Shown here: one piece after another, positions 30,673 to 40,497 of the stretch | Numbering within the stretch: position 1 is the first letter of the stretch | Layout of the letters: each line of letters opens with the position of its first letter | NCBI GenBank assembly: GCA_012514035.1 | Contig: JAAZBB010000064.1 | Span: 1 to 52,348 of the forward strand | DNA: 52,348 nt | Source of the DNA: Lentisphaerota bacterium | Lineage (GTDB): Bacteria; Verrucomicrobiota; Kiritimatiellia; CAIQIC01; Lenti-01 | Direction: 5' to 3' | Program-made: the position numbers and the translations under genes | The notes under the pieces: model-generated | What the model was told of the DNA's origin: nothing | What the model saw: only the letters and a program-made list of their open reading frames with translations | Databases searched by the model: none

Positions 30673-32613
30673 TCAAGGCGCGGCCGATGCCGGCACCGCT
30701 TCTTTCGCCAGCCGACGTTCCAACAACCGGATGTTCAACCGGCTGACGTCCCGGCCAACACCGTCTGCCAGGTTTTTCCGGAAGACTTCGAGCGCTTCGC
30801 GGTCGCGTTTCATCCGCACCAGTTGGATGCCCACCTGCTCGCGATAAAAGACATGCTTGTGCTGATAGGCCGCCGCGCGGCGCAGCAGCTCCAGCGCAGC
30901 CTCGGAATCCCCCAGCGCGTTTCGGGCGCGGGCCAGGCCAAACACCGCCGCCATGTCGCATGAATTCCGCGCCAGGGCCTGCTGGAAATGTCCCGCCGCT
31001 TCCTGCGCCAGGCGCTCTTTCCCCGCCTGTTCCAATTCCAGGTCCGGATGACGGTACCAGGTGGCCTGAGCAGCCTTCAGATGCCCCCAGCCCAGATGCG
31101 GCTGCCAATTCCAGTCATCCCAGGTGATGGCCTTGGCATACCAGGATTCCGCCGCCTCCCATTCCATCCGGGCCCGGGCCATTTCCGCCTTCAGATTCCA
31201 TGCATAGGAAATGCCGCCCGTCAGGGCCTGCCAGGCCGCCCAGCCGCATGCAACCGCCCCCGCCACGGCTGCAGCAGGACGGACCCGCCGATGCCAACCG
31301 GTGGAAGGCTCGGCTCCTCCCTCCTCCATGAACCAGACGCCCCAGGCAACGCCCCCGGTCCAGAGCAGAACATGCGGGTTGGGAAAGATATGGAAATTGA
31401 AATCGAACAGGGCCTGAATCAGGCTGGCCGCCAACCCGCCAGCCGCGGCCGCCAGCAGCGCCGCGGACGCACGGCCGCGCGTCTTCATCACCGCAGCCAT
31501 GGTTCCCAGCCCGCTCCACGCCAGCGCAATCATCAACAACCCGAAACCGACTGCTCCGTATTCCACCTGCATCTGCAGGTACTCGTTGTGCAGATAATCC
31601 CAGGTCAGATGCTGGTCGATATGCTTCTGATAAGGCGGATAGGTCCAGACAAAGGATCCGCCGCCATGACCTGCCAGGGGGTGCGCGCGAATCATCTCGG
31701 GCATATCCCGCCACATGGGAATGCGGACTCCGGCGGCCCCTGCCTTCAAATCGAGGACCTGCTGAACCCGCATCTGGACGCCAGGCAGCGTTTTCCAGGC
31801 CACCCACCCCGAAAAGGCCATCAGCAGGGGCAGGACCAGCAGCAGGATGCCAAACCAAGCCCGGCTGCGTCGCCAAGCCAGCAGCAGACCGGTGACGAGC
31901 AATCCGCCAAGCATCCCGCCCCAGCCGCTGCGGCTCAGTGACCAGTAGAGGGCCGGCGTGGAAACCGCCAGGAAATACAGGGCCATCAGGCGCAGCGGCA
32001 GACCCGCCGACGGCAGAAAGACCAGCACGGTGGCGAGGGGAAACAGCATCGCCAGCACATTGGCAAAATGATTGGGACACAGATAGGTCCCGCTAGCCCG
32101 GTCGCCATATTGACTCGGGCGCGGTGCCCAAAGCACCTGGGTGGATCCGTTTACCTCTTGGATCAGCGCATAGAGGCTTTCCAGGGTGACCGACAGCAGT
32201 AGGATGAACAACAGCCAGCGCCACCGGCCGGGAGCCCCCGCCATCTGCGTCCAACTCCAACCCGCCGCCAGCAGGGCGATCCATTTCAGGGCTCCCCAAC
32301 GAGCCGGTAGAGGAACGGCGGCCCAGCGCATGTTCAACACCACGACGGCCGTCACCGCCACCCAGGCCCAGCCCCCCGCAGGAAGCCGCCAACGGGGAGT
32401 GCCGCGCAGAAAAACCGGACGCAGGAAGACCAGCATCGATCCGCACAAGGTGAAAACCAGCCCCGGCGCGTATCCCCAGACCCGGGTGGAACCCAACAAC
32501 CACATGCCGCCGGTGGCCGGCCACATGAGCAGCAGAAGCGTCAGCCCGTCATAGAGCCTTTCCCGCCAGGCGGGAGGATTGGCCCATTCAGCGGGTGCGT
32601 CGATCGCGCGCAT
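30673..32613 (-). CDS. O-antigen ligase/polymerase-family protein with TPR tail
   Basis: 646 residues. Ten to twelve membrane helices fill the first two-thirds. The large periplasmic loop shows the Wzy_C/WaaL pattern: SRSGWGGMLGG, then RIPMWRDMPEMIRAHPLAGHGGGSF, and HNEYLQMQVEYG. The last 150 residues are helical repeats (WEAAESWYAKAITW, AAGHFQQALARNSCDMAAVFGLARA) of TPR type. It polymerises or transfers surface polysaccharide. The start at 32613 is used because it avoids overlap with the export gene. It is the last gene of the export cluster. Confidence 0.85.
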   Translation of the reverse strand: MRAIDAPAEWANPPAWRERLYDGLTLLLLMWPATGGMWLLGSTRVWGYAPGLVFTLCGSMLVFLRPVFLRGTPRWRLPAGGWAWVAVTAVVVLNMRWAAVPLPARWGALKWIALLAAGWSWTQMAGAPGRWRWLLFILLLSVTLESLYALIQEVNGSTQVLWAPRPSQYGDRASGTYLCPNHFANVLAMLFPLATVLVFLPSAGLPLRLMALYFLAVSTPALYWSLSRSGWGGMLGGLLVTGLLLAWRRSRAWFGILLLVLPLLMAFSGWVAWKTLPGVQMRVQQVLDLKAGAAGVRIPMWRDMPEMIRAHPLAGHGGGSFVWTYPPYQKHIDQHLTWDYLHNEYLQMQVEYGAVGFGLLMIALAWSGLGTMAAVMKTRGRASAALLAAAAGGLAASLIQALFDFNFHIFPNPHVLLWTGGVAWGVWFMEEGGAEPSTGWHRRVRPAAAVAGAVACGWAAWQALTGGISYAWNLKAEMARARMEWEAAESWYAKAITWDDWNWQPHLGWGHLKAAQATWYRHPDLELEQAGKERLAQEAAGHFQQALARNSCDMAAVFGLARARNALGDSEAALELLRRAAAYQHKHVFYREQVGIQLVRMKRDREALEVFRKNLADGVGRDVSRLNIRLLERRLAKEAVPASAAP

Positions 32614-32633
32614 GTCACGACCGCCCGAACACG

Positions 32634-33599
32634 CTACCACAGGCTTCGCTTGACCTCGATGATGTCATCCGGCTCCAGCAGGATGTCATCCTCCGGCGTA
32701 CGTTCCAGCCGGCGCGCGTTGCGGATTCGCTTGACGATCTTGCCGCCGCGCTTGATCAGCACCTGGCCACTGGCGTACTCGGTGTAGCCGCCGGCTGCGG
32801 CAATGGCTTGCGAAACGCGTGTCGCCGAGACCATCTGAAATCGGCCCGGGCCGCGGATTTCGCCCTGGATGAAGTAGTAGCGCGTCGGCACGACCACATT
32901 CACGGTGATGTTGCGATAGATATCCTGATCCAAATAGGTCTGGCGGATGAACCGTTCCAGTTCGGAAGCCGTCATGCCGGCGGCCTGGATTTCGTTGATG
33001 AAGGGCAGCGAGATCATGCCGTCTTCATCGATGACATCTTCGATGGCTTCCCCGGAGGGAATGCCGCGCAGAAAGACCTGAACCACATCGCCCACTTTCA
33101 GGAGATAGGCCACGGCATCGCTGGCCGAAGAAGTCGCTGTGCTGGTTGCAGGCGCGGCCGGGACATCCGGCGCCGGCCGGGGCAATGCCGGACCGGGCTT
33201 CGGCTGGACCGCCGGCTCTGGCGCCGGTGGCGTGATTATGCTGGCCGGGGGGAGCGTAACGACCGCGGGAGGAGCGGCCGGTGCAGGAGTTGCTTTCACC
33301 GCCACCGGGGCGGGTGCAGGTTTGGCCGGGGCCGGGGTTGAAACGGATGACGTGGACGCCGGTGGAGCGATGACCCGGACTGGCGCAGGCTGGGCAGGTG
33401 CCGGGGGAGCGGGCGGGGACGGTTTGTCAGCCGGCTTGGGCGATGAGGCCGGCGCCCGCCTCGCCGGCGCATCGGCGGTGCGGTTTCGTTCGGCCACCAG
33501 CGCGGCGTAGCGATCATACACCCGAGTCTGGCTGGACGGCATGGCGCATCCCGCCAACAGACCCAGAACCAGACTGGTGAGCAGGCTGGTACGAACCAT
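32634..33599 (-). CDS. Polysaccharide export lipoprotein (Wza/BexD family)
   Basis: 321 residues. Signal peptide with lipobox LLAGC (about residues 13-17). Residues of about 40-160 form a Pro/Ala/Lys-rich linker that is longer than usual. The Poly_export domain follows (YLLKVGDVVQVFLRG, DEDGMISLPFINEIQAAGMTASELE), then a SLBB-type domain (GYTEYASGQVLIKRGGKIV). It should form the outer-membrane channel for exopolysaccharide. ATG 33599 starts a clean signal peptide; a GTG at 33626 overlaps the kinase stop and is an alternative. Confidence 0.87.
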   Translation of the reverse strand: MVRTSLLTSLVLGLLAGCAMPSSQTRVYDRYAALVAERNRTADAPARRAPASSPKPADKPSPPAPPAPAQPAPVRVIAPPASTSSVSTPAPAKPAPAPVAVKATPAPAAPPAVVTLPPASIITPPAPEPAVQPKPGPALPRPAPDVPAAPATSTATSSASDAVAYLLKVGDVVQVFLRGIPSGEAIEDVIDEDGMISLPFINEIQAAGMTASELERFIRQTYLDQDIYRNITVNVVVPTRYYFIQGEIRGPGRFQMVSATRVSQAIAAAGGYTEYASGQVLIKRGGKIVKRIRNARRLERTPEDDILLEPDDIIEVKRSLW

Positions 33600-33622
33600 G
33601 GAAGCCACTTTCTCCGCCGGTT

Positions 33623-35746
33623 TCACGTCTGGGGTTCCACTCCGTCGTCTTCCACCATGTGCGACGGATTACCATAATATTTCCGGGTCGTATAGTGGTA
33701 GTAATAATAATAGTCGTCGCGCATGATATTGATGTTGTTGAGCACGGCTCCCATCATGCGCCCGCCCGCGTTCTCGATCATGCGCTTGCCGCGCTGGGAG
33801 ATGATCTTGGGATACTTGCGGTACTGCACGACCAGCAGCACACCGTCGACCTCGCCCGCGATAATGGAGGCATCCGTCACTCCCAGAATCGGCGGCGAAT
33901 CCATCAGGATCATGTCGAACTTGTCCTTGAGGGCATCGAGTACCGCCCGCAGGCGTGGCCCGTTCATGATGCCGAGGGAACCACGCCGCAGCCGCCCGCT
34001 GGTCATCATCCAGAGGTTCGGCACGCCGGATTCCTGGACCACCGCTTCCGGAGTCATCTCGCCGGTCAGCACATTGACCAGGCCCGTGCGGTTGGGCAGT
34101 CCCACCATCTTGTGCTGCACCGGACGGCGCAGGTCTGAATCGATGATCAGGACCCGGCTGCCCTGCTCGGCGCACACATAGGCCAGGTTGAACAGCGTGG
34201 TGGATTTTCCTTCCCCCACCCCGCCGCTGATGGTGGCGAAACTCTTGAGGTTGCCCTCCCGGGCCAGCAGGGCCAGGCTGGTGCGCAGGCCGCGATAGGC
34301 CTCGCTCTGGCCGCTCGCCTGACCCGCCTCCGACAGCGGACGCGATTGCTGGGGAATGACCGCGAGAACCGGCAGCCCCAGGTATTTCTCCACTTCGTCC
34401 ACGGTCTTGATCGAGACATCCAGGTATTCCACGAAAAAGGCCAGTCCAATGCCCGCCAGCAGCCCCAGCACCACGCTCAGGAAGATGTTCAGGACCACCA
34501 GGGGACTGGAAGGACGTTCGGGGGGCTCAGCCTCCTCGATCACCTCCACGCTGGTCCGCGGCACTTCGACCTCGATGCCCGTCTGGGTGATGCGCGCCCG
34601 CAACGCCGTCAGGATATCCCGCTGCACGGCGACGTTCCGCTCCGCCCGGTCAAACGGCAGGTAGTTCTCAGCCTCTGATTCAATGTCCGAAGCCTTGATG
34701 CGGGCAAGCTCCTCATCCAGGGCCGCAAATTTCTCGCGGGCCACCTCATAGTCGGCCCGCAGCCCGGCCTTGAGCCCGTCCAGGGCGGAATTGAGCTGGC
34801 GACGCAGTTCTTCCACGGCGCCCTTCAGGCGCATCACATCGGGATGATTCTCGCCCATCACGCCGTTTTTGAGCATGAGTTGCAGGCTGACCTGGCTGTC
34901 GATCAACTGCTGGCGAATACCCAGCAGGGTGGGATCCGACACGATGTAGGCGGCCGCATCCATCAGCTTTTCGCCTTCCAAGCCTTCCAGCTGGTCCATG
35001 CGGGCCTTGCGCACCAGCATCTCCACGCGGGCGGCGCTGCGTTCGTTTTCCAGCATATTCAAGCGCGTGGCCTCCACGCGAATGCCCATTTGCCCCCGGC
35101 CGATGAGGGCAATACCCCGTTCCTGGCGGATGCGCTCGAGTTCGGCCTCCGCCTCCTCTACCCGTTCCTGCTGCTTGCGGACTTCGTTGGCCATCGCATC
35201 GATCGCCCTCTGGATTTCCCGGCGTTTCGCGTTCAACCGCCGGTCGCGGTAGACATTGGCGATCTCATTGGCGATTTCGGCCGACCGTTTGGGATCTTCC
35301 GTGGTCACGCTGATGTTCATCAACGTCGTGTCGCGATCCTGCTCCACCCGCAGACTGCGCGAAAGAATCCGCAGCGCCAGTTCCGGCACGATGGGCGATT
35401 TGTCCTCGTTAAGCTCCGCACCCCAGACCCGCTGCAGGTTCAGATTGCGGATCACCTCCATGAGGACCGGGCGCGATCGCATGATCTTCTCCTGGGTCAT
35501 CAGGAAAAAGGGGTTGTAGCCGATGCGGGACGCCTGGCGGTCGTAGAACGGATCCACGTCCATGGCATCCTCGCGCACCTCCAGCTGGGTGGTGGCGGTG
35601 TACTTGTTCGGCATCATCAGGGTATAGGCGGTCCCCGTCACGATGGTCAGCAGGGCCACCGCCAAGATAACCTCCTTGCGGTCGCGCACCACGCGCCAGT
35701 AGTCAAGGAAGTGTAGCGCGGTTCCGGTCTGAGATTCTTCTGCCAT
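33623..35746 (-). CDS. Polysaccharide co-polymerase / tyrosine autokinase (BY-kinase)
   Basis: 707 residues. Wzz domain with membrane helices at about 26-46 and 417-439, separated by a long coiled-coil region (about 170-360). The kinase domain has Walker A GVGEGKST (509-516), Walker A' VLIIDSDLRRP (532-542) and Walker B FDMILMDSPP (610-619). A C-terminal tyrosine cluster (RDDYYYYYHYTTRKYYG, 676-692, eight Tyr) is the autophosphorylation site. It controls chain length and export of exopolysaccharide with the Wza-like protein. Confidence 0.93.
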   Translation of the reverse strand: MAEESQTGTALHFLDYWRVVRDRKEVILAVALLTIVTGTAYTLMMPNKYTATTQLEVREDAMDVDPFYDRQASRIGYNPFFLMTQEKIMRSRPVLMEVIRNLNLQRVWGAELNEDKSPIVPELALRILSRSLRVEQDRDTTLMNISVTTEDPKRSAEIANEIANVYRDRRLNAKRREIQRAIDAMANEVRKQQERVEEAEAELERIRQERGIALIGRGQMGIRVEATRLNMLENERSAARVEMLVRKARMDQLEGLEGEKLMDAAAYIVSDPTLLGIRQQLIDSQVSLQLMLKNGVMGENHPDVMRLKGAVEELRRQLNSALDGLKAGLRADYEVAREKFAALDEELARIKASDIESEAENYLPFDRAERNVAVQRDILTALRARITQTGIEVEVPRTSVEVIEEAEPPERPSSPLVVLNIFLSVVLGLLAGIGLAFFVEYLDVSIKTVDEVEKYLGLPVLAVIPQQSRPLSEAGQASGQSEAYRGLRTSLALLAREGNLKSFATISGGVGEGKSTTLFNLAYVCAEQGSRVLIIDSDLRRPVQHKMVGLPNRTGLVNVLTGEMTPEAVVQESGVPNLWMMTSGRLRRGSLGIMNGPRLRAVLDALKDKFDMILMDSPPILGVTDASIIAGEVDGVLLVVQYRKYPKIISQRGKRMIENAGGRMMGAVLNNINIMRDDYYYYYHYTTRKYYGNPSHMVEDDGVEPQT

Positions 35747-35853
35747 GAGTTCCTGTCCTGAAATGACGGGCGGGGCTTTATCATACCCCGCCCTGTCCGC
35801 TGGCTGCCGGTCCGGGCGGGCGGTTGCGACCGCCCTGCCCGTCCGTCACCGGA

Positions 35854-37053
35854 CTAGAAGAGCTGGATCTTCCAGCCGATGTCAAACCGGTTGCGGTCGT
35901 AGCTTTCCCGGTTTTCCAATTCGGTGTCCATCTTGGCGTACTGGTAGCCGACCTCCAGCCAGTTGATCCGATTCAGGCGGTAGCTCAGCCGCAGACTGGC
36001 CAGGTAGGTCTTCTCGGTGCCGCCGGGCGCGGGCATCACGGAGTACTCTTCGTCATATTCGTTCTGGGTGTAGGCGCCGCTGGCGTACAGGCTGAGCTTG
36101 GCGGTGAAATCATGAGCCAGGCTGAGGGACAGGTAGCTGCGATCCTGGCTCATGTAGTTTTCGGCGTCGGATTCATCGATCGAATAAGAGGCCGAGGCGG
36201 ATACGCGGGTGGCCGGCGACGGCAGGAAGGTCAGGGAGATTTCTCCGTACGGGGCCGTGTTGTCGTCGTAGCGGTCGTTATCATAGGTGCGTGTTTCCAT
36301 GCCCGCACGCAGACTGCCCAGCAATTTCGGGTTGAACGTCTGCTCAGCGCCCAGCCCGGCGAAAATCATCTCGGCATCCCGGTTGTATTCCTCCGGAGCC
36401 TTGTCGTAGGTGATAGTCTGGTAGCGCACATCTCCGAACACGGTCGTGCGGCTGGCGAGCTGCTGGCGGAGGCTGAGGCCACCGACCAGGCTGTAGTAAT
36501 TGCCATAGAGCGCCGAGGAATCCTCTTCATAGTCCAGCAGGATGTGCCGGCCGGAAAGATCGAGGCGGGTCTCGGGCAGCAGGTTGTAGGACAGCGTCGC
36601 AATGGCGGAGTTGTAGAGGTTGTCATCGTCGCGCCGGACAATGTAGTTCTCGTCGGCGATGGCCGGCAGCCGACTCGAACGCAGCGAGTCGCTCAGGGAA
36701 AACGACAGGGTGGGACTGAACCGATACATGAAGTTCAGGTCCAAGTCGTTGAGCAGATCGTACTCCTTGTTGTCTGAATTCTCCTCGTCCCGGTCGGTGT
36801 ACCACAACAGCGAGGGGCGATAGGCCAGGCCCAGGTACATGCGCTCCATGTTCAGGTTCACCAGCAGTTCCAGTTCTTCGATGACGCGAAAGCTGTCGAC
36901 CGGATCGTGCTCTTCGGCCTCGAGATAAATGTTGTCATCATAGCCGAGGCGAAGGCGGTTGAACAAATGCACGGTGTCGGCGGAAAAAACCTCAGGTGGG
37001 ACGATCAAAGCGCAAAGCAACCCCGCCGCCATCAATAGCCGGATGTATTTCAT
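35854..37053 (-). CDS. Outer-membrane beta-barrel protein of the polysaccharide cluster
   Basis: 399 residues with a signal peptide (about 1-24, ending VFS/A). The rest is strand after strand with alternating Tyr/Leu and acidic turns and ends in aromatic Phe (GWKIQLF), as in outer-membrane barrels. Repeated patterns such as LSYRLNRINWLEVGYQYA fit the barrel proteins encoded next to exopolysaccharide genes. No peptidase or enzyme motif. Start ATG 37053 has GAGGAAT upstream. Probably helps export or surface holding of the polymer. Confidence 0.8.
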   Translation of the reverse strand: MKYIRLLMAAGLLCALIVPPEVFSADTVHLFNRLRLGYDDNIYLEAEEHDPVDSFRVIEELELLVNLNMERMYLGLAYRPSLLWYTDRDEENSDNKEYDLLNDLDLNFMYRFSPTLSFSLSDSLRSSRLPAIADENYIVRRDDDNLYNSAIATLSYNLLPETRLDLSGRHILLDYEEDSSALYGNYYSLVGGLSLRQQLASRTTVFGDVRYQTITYDKAPEEYNRDAEMIFAGLGAEQTFNPKLLGSLRAGMETRTYDNDRYDDNTAPYGEISLTFLPSPATRVSASASYSIDESDAENYMSQDRSYLSLSLAHDFTAKLSLYASGAYTQNEYDEEYSVMPAPGGTEKTYLASLRLSYRLNRINWLEVGYQYAKMDTELENRESYDRNRFDIGWKIQLF

Positions 37054-37098
37054 ATCAGTATTCCTCGTGTTGACTCATGGTTCCTGGGTCTCGTCCGC

Positions 37099-37704
37099 TT
37101 AAAATGGCGTGGGGGAAATCGGCCGGAATTCCCCCCGGATCATTTCGATCTCCGGGAAGATCCGGGCCAACACGTTCAAATCTACGCTATACTGCACATC
37201 GATGTTGTCGCGTGCCAATTGCTCGCCCTTGATCAGGGGGTCGGTGGAGTACAGGGTGACATCCTGGCCCAGCGCATCGGGCAGCATTTCCACCGACTGG
37301 ATGGTTTCGCTCAGCCGGTCCAGCGAAATCCCCATGGCTTTCAACGTATCAATCCAAGACTGGGGATCGTCGGGATTCTCGACCTGATCGACCGCTCGCA
37401 ACGCCTGTACCAGAACACGCGCGAGATCCGCCTTCGTCACCACCGCCTCGTCTCCCATGAGCCAGCCGCCGGCGGGGCTGATGCCGTTCTGCATCAGAAC
37501 GTCGAACATCTGCTGGGAGGTGGGTGCGTTGGGCAGGTACGACACGAGCCCCAGGGCCTTGACCAGGAGTTCCGCCAATTGGGTCTGCGTAACCGGCTGG
37601 GAAGCCCGCGCCTTCCGGGAACCGGCCTCGTCCTCTTTCTGGGCCCCAACCGCCGAGGCGGCCGCCATCAACCCCATCAATACAAACACAAGGATTCTTT
37701 TCAT
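37099..37704 (-). CDS. Secreted protein with SLH-like repeats
   Basis: 201 residues; signal peptide about 1-20 (FVLMGLMAAASAVGA). Two loosely repeated stretches of S-layer-homology flavour: VTQTQLAELLVKALGLV...FDVLMQNGISPAGGW, and VTKADLARVLVQALRAV...WIDTLKAMGISLD. These have the L--L/W/G pattern of SLH domains, which hold proteins to cell-wall polysaccharide. A C-terminal part (DVQYSVDLNVLARIFPEIE) is unassigned. First gene of the minus-strand export cluster, with AAGGAG 10 bases upstream of ATG. Confidence 0.7.
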   Translation of the reverse strand: MKRILVFVLMGLMAAASAVGAQKEDEAGSRKARASQPVTQTQLAELLVKALGLVSYLPNAPTSQQMFDVLMQNGISPAGGWLMGDEAVVTKADLARVLVQALRAVDQVENPDDPQSWIDTLKAMGISLDRLSETIQSVEMLPDALGQDVTLYSTDPLIKGEQLARDNIDVQYSVDLNVLARIFPEIEMIRGEFRPISPTPF

Positions 37705-37930
37705 TGCTCTGCTCTCCTTGCCCCGGGCGGCAAATCTGCTTAGACACCCAGCCCGTTGTGGGCCGCTTTTACCTTTATGGGAAATAATGCTTTACCCAAT
37801 CTGTTCCGTCAACAGAAAATCTGCAGAAGATAACGCAGGCCATCCGGCGCGTTTTGGGTTGCGTTTTCCTCCGGGGCGGGGCAGGATCAACGACTGCAAT
37901 AACGGATTCAACTTCCAGGGAGACTGTCTC
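37705..37930. promoter_or_regulatory. Divergent intergenic region before the FHA gene
   Basis: 226 bases between genes that point away from each other, so it should hold promoters for the export cluster and the FHA gene. An AT-rich core with a small dyad GGGAAATAATGCTTTACCC lies at 37778-37796. No gene seen. Confidence 0.35.
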
Positions 37931-38428
37931 ATGGCCAAACTGATCGGCATGTCCGGCGATTTCAAGGCACGCGAATTCGCCATCGAACAGGGCGAGATCT
38001 CCATCGGACGCAAGGTGGACAATACCATCGTATTGGACCACCCGACGATTTCCAGCCACCATTGCCGCATTCTGCACAGCGGCGACACCTGCGTTCTGCA
38101 GGATCTGGATTCCACCAACGGAACCCGCGTGAATTCACGCGATGTCAAGGAATCCGCCTTGCGCCACAAGGATTTGATTCAACTCGGCACCATTGAGTTC
38201 CTGTTCGATGCCCCGGAACTGGCCACCTCTGGCGCCCGCTACACCGATGCCGACGCCGAGGTCGCCACCAGCGTCATGGCCGCTCCGCAGGATTTCGCCA
38301 GCATCTCCCCTTTCGGCGCCCCCCCCCGCGAACGGCGGGGCACGTGGTATGTCGTCCTCATTATCACGGGCATCGTGGCCCTGCTGGCCTTTCTCTTTTT
38401 CCTGGGAACCTTGATGCGGACGGCCTGA
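37931..38428 (+). CDS. FHA-domain protein with C-terminal membrane anchor
   Basis: 165 residues. A forkhead-associated domain spans about 20-95: ISIGRKVDNTIVLDHPTISSHHCRI and LQDLDSTNGTRVNSR, with all core phosphothreonine-binding residues. A linker follows, then one membrane helix near the C-terminus (about 143-162, VVLIITGIVALLAFLFFLG). It would bind phosphorylated partners at the cytoplasmic face, perhaps targets of a Hanks kinase such as the one at 14966. ATG 37931 has GGGAGA upstream. Confidence 0.88.
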   Translation: MAKLIGMSGDFKAREFAIEQGEISIGRKVDNTIVLDHPTISSHHCRILHSGDTCVLQDLDSTNGTRVNSRDVKESALRHKDLIQLGTIEFLFDAPELATSGARYTDADAEVATSVMAAPQDFASISPFGAPPRERRGTWYVVLIITGIVALLAFLFFLGTLMRTA

Positions 38429-38462
38429 TCTGTTCGCTTCCGCGCCACGTCGGTCGGCCCCG

Positions 38463-39149
38463 ATGACACCTTCCACTCCACAGGCACGCCGGGCCGGATT
38501 CACTTTCCTTGAGTTGCTGCTGGCCCTCTCCGTGGGCGTTCTGGTGACCGCTATCCTCGGCGCCTTGATCCACGGCCTGCTGAGTGCAAAAACCGGCCAG
38601 GCCCGCCGGATGGCGGGGCCCGTGGGGGCCCGGGCGGCGGTCCGTACCCTGGCGCGGGAAATCAGCGGTGCCTTCGCTCCGCCCGTCAAGGATCTCGCCC
38701 CCCTGACGCTGGAAACCTCCACGGAAATCGGCCGGCCGGAGGTCGCGCTGTCCTTCTACACCCCTGTACCGGCCGAACCCCGTTCTTGGTGCGGCTACGA
38801 CATCGAACACGTCACCTACGAGGTGGCCGTGACTGCCCTCGACCACCGCGAACTCCGCCGCATTTCCACCCCTTGCTCCGGCCCGCTCACCAACGCGCCT
38901 GTCACCAACCGGCTGTTTGAAGGCCAATTCGCCCTCGGCATTGAAATCTTGACCAACGGCACCACCTCGACCTTCTGGCCACCCCCGGATTCCACGGAAT
39001 CCAATCTGCCCCCGGCCCTGCGGCTGACCCTGGCCCTGCCCGGCGAAGAGCCGGTCCAAACCGATGTGCTGATTCAAGCCGCCACCGGATTGCGCTCGCC
39101 GCTCGAGCGGAGCAACGCCCCGCCGGCAGCGGCCGCCCCGGCGGAATAA
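38463..39149 (+). CDS. Type II secretion/type IV pilus pseudopilin (GspJ-like)
   Basis: 228 residues. The prepilin signal is RRAGFTFLELLLALSVGVLVTAIL: cleavage after Gly12, Phe at +1 and Glu at +5 of the mature chain, then the hydrophobic helix. The body (about 40-215) includes ARAAVRTLAREISGAF and paired Cys at about residues 105 and 140. Size fits GspJ/PulJ-type minor pseudopilins. The other secretion genes are not in the window, so it is an isolated pilin or part of a scattered system. Confidence 0.8.
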   Translation: MTPSTPQARRAGFTFLELLLALSVGVLVTAILGALIHGLLSAKTGQARRMAGPVGARAAVRTLAREISGAFAPPVKDLAPLTLETSTEIGRPEVALSFYTPVPAEPRSWCGYDIEHVTYEVAVTALDHRELRRISTPCSGPLTNAPVTNRLFEGQFALGIEILTNGTTSTFWPPPDSTESNLPPALRLTLALPGEEPVQTDVLIQAATGLRSPLERSNAPPAAAAPAE

Positions 39150-39241
39150 GAATAATCCCCCGCTCGGGAAAACACTTGCGGGCGGATCAACGAATGCGTA
39201 TCTTCGCCCCCCATCGACCACGAGACATGGCGCTTCCCGGT

Positions 39242-39325
<84 letters not shown>

Positions 39326-39396
39326 TTTTCCGGAACGCCGCACTGTTGGTGGCGTTCTTGCTTTTGCCGGCCGGGCCCGGCATACTGCCCATTTCC

Positions 39397-40497
39397 ATGA
39401 AGCCGCGCCAGTCCATCCGCATCCCCGTGATGGTGGCAATCCTGGCGGCGGCCGGCTGCACCAGCCCCCTTCGGCTGCATCCCAGTCCATTGGCCCAGGA
39501 CGAACTGGATCGCTTTCTCGATGGCGGGCGCGACGCGCGGGTATATGGCATTACAACTTATCAGGACGCGGCCGGCCCGCGCTTCGAGTTCGCCAACCGA
39601 CCGCAATCATTCCGGACGGCGCAACTGCCCTTCGAATCCGTCCCCGGCGTTCCTCCTGTCCCGATCGTGCGGGTTGAAACCCCGCTTGCGGATGAGTTTC
39701 CCGTGCTGCTGGACTCTTCGGCGCGACAAAGCTGGGCCGTGATGGATTCCATGCGAGGCCTGGAATTCCGCGTCTTCAAACCGCCAACCGGGGAATATGC
39801 CGACCATGTGGTCGCTTCCATCCCCGGCTATGCCGGCGTCGGAAACCAACTCATCCTCGGGGGGCTGTACATCCAGAATCCCGTCTTTTACATGCCACCG
39901 GCCCGGGGCGGGCTTGGCGTCCTGGCGCGCACCGGGGAGAATCCGGACCGCACGGCAACCGCCTTGATAGCCTGGGAACGCGCTGCCCGCCGGATGCCGA
40001 GTGTGGTGGGAGCCGCCTTGATGCGCGGATTCCATTCCGTCCGCTTTGATTTTCCGGACAGGCGGGCTGCCTTCTCCACCGCGGGCCCCTATCAGCCAAC
40101 CAATCCGGCGGCCGTTCTGGACTGCGTGCCGCTGTACGACTGGCGCGGACGTCCGGCCGTCGCGGGCGAACTGGACGGAGCACCTGTCACTCTGGTTCTC
40201 GATACGGCCGGTGACTTCGATATCTCCGTTCCGGGCGACGTGTCCGGATCGCCCGGCACCCTCCGCCTGGGCACCTTGCAGTTCACCAACCTGAATGTCG
40301 CCACGCATGCCCGCCTCGGCCTGCCGGAAACCTTCCCCGCCCGCCTCGGCCTGGGCGTGCTGGCCCGCCACGCCGTCACCCTCGATTTCCAGCAGCAGCG
40401 GGTTTGGTTCGAGGGAAAACCCTTGCGTGGCACGGAAAAATCCGCCACAAGCACAGGTGACGACACCCCGGTTCACTACAGAGGAATCACACGATGA
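39397..40497 (+). CDS. Aspartic-protease-like lipoprotein
   Basis: 366 residues. Signal peptide with lipobox AAAGC (Cys near residue 21). Two halves each contain a retropepsin-like strand-loop: FPVLLDSSARQSW (about 103-115) and VTLVLDTAGDFDISV (about 263-277), the second near the classic D-T-G. Each is followed by hydrophobic and glycine-rich strands (LGLGVLARHAVTLDFQQQRVW) as in retropepsin-type domains. A bilobed or duplicated aspartyl protease is plausible, but only one lobe keeps DT. The stop overlaps the ATG of the MFS gene (ATGA). Confidence 0.65.
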   Translation: MKPRQSIRIPVMVAILAAAGCTSPLRLHPSPLAQDELDRFLDGGRDARVYGITTYQDAAGPRFEFANRPQSFRTAQLPFESVPGVPPVPIVRVETPLADEFPVLLDSSARQSWAVMDSMRGLEFRVFKPPTGEYADHVVASIPGYAGVGNQLILGGLYIQNPVFYMPPARGGLGVLARTGENPDRTATALIAWERAARRMPSVVGAALMRGFHSVRFDFPDRRAAFSTAGPYQPTNPAAVLDCVPLYDWRGRPAVAGELDGAPVTLVLDTAGDFDISVPGDVSGSPGTLRLGTLQFTNLNVATHARLGLPETFPARLGLGVLARHAVTLDFQQQRVWFEGKPLRGTEKSATSTGDDTPVHYRGITR

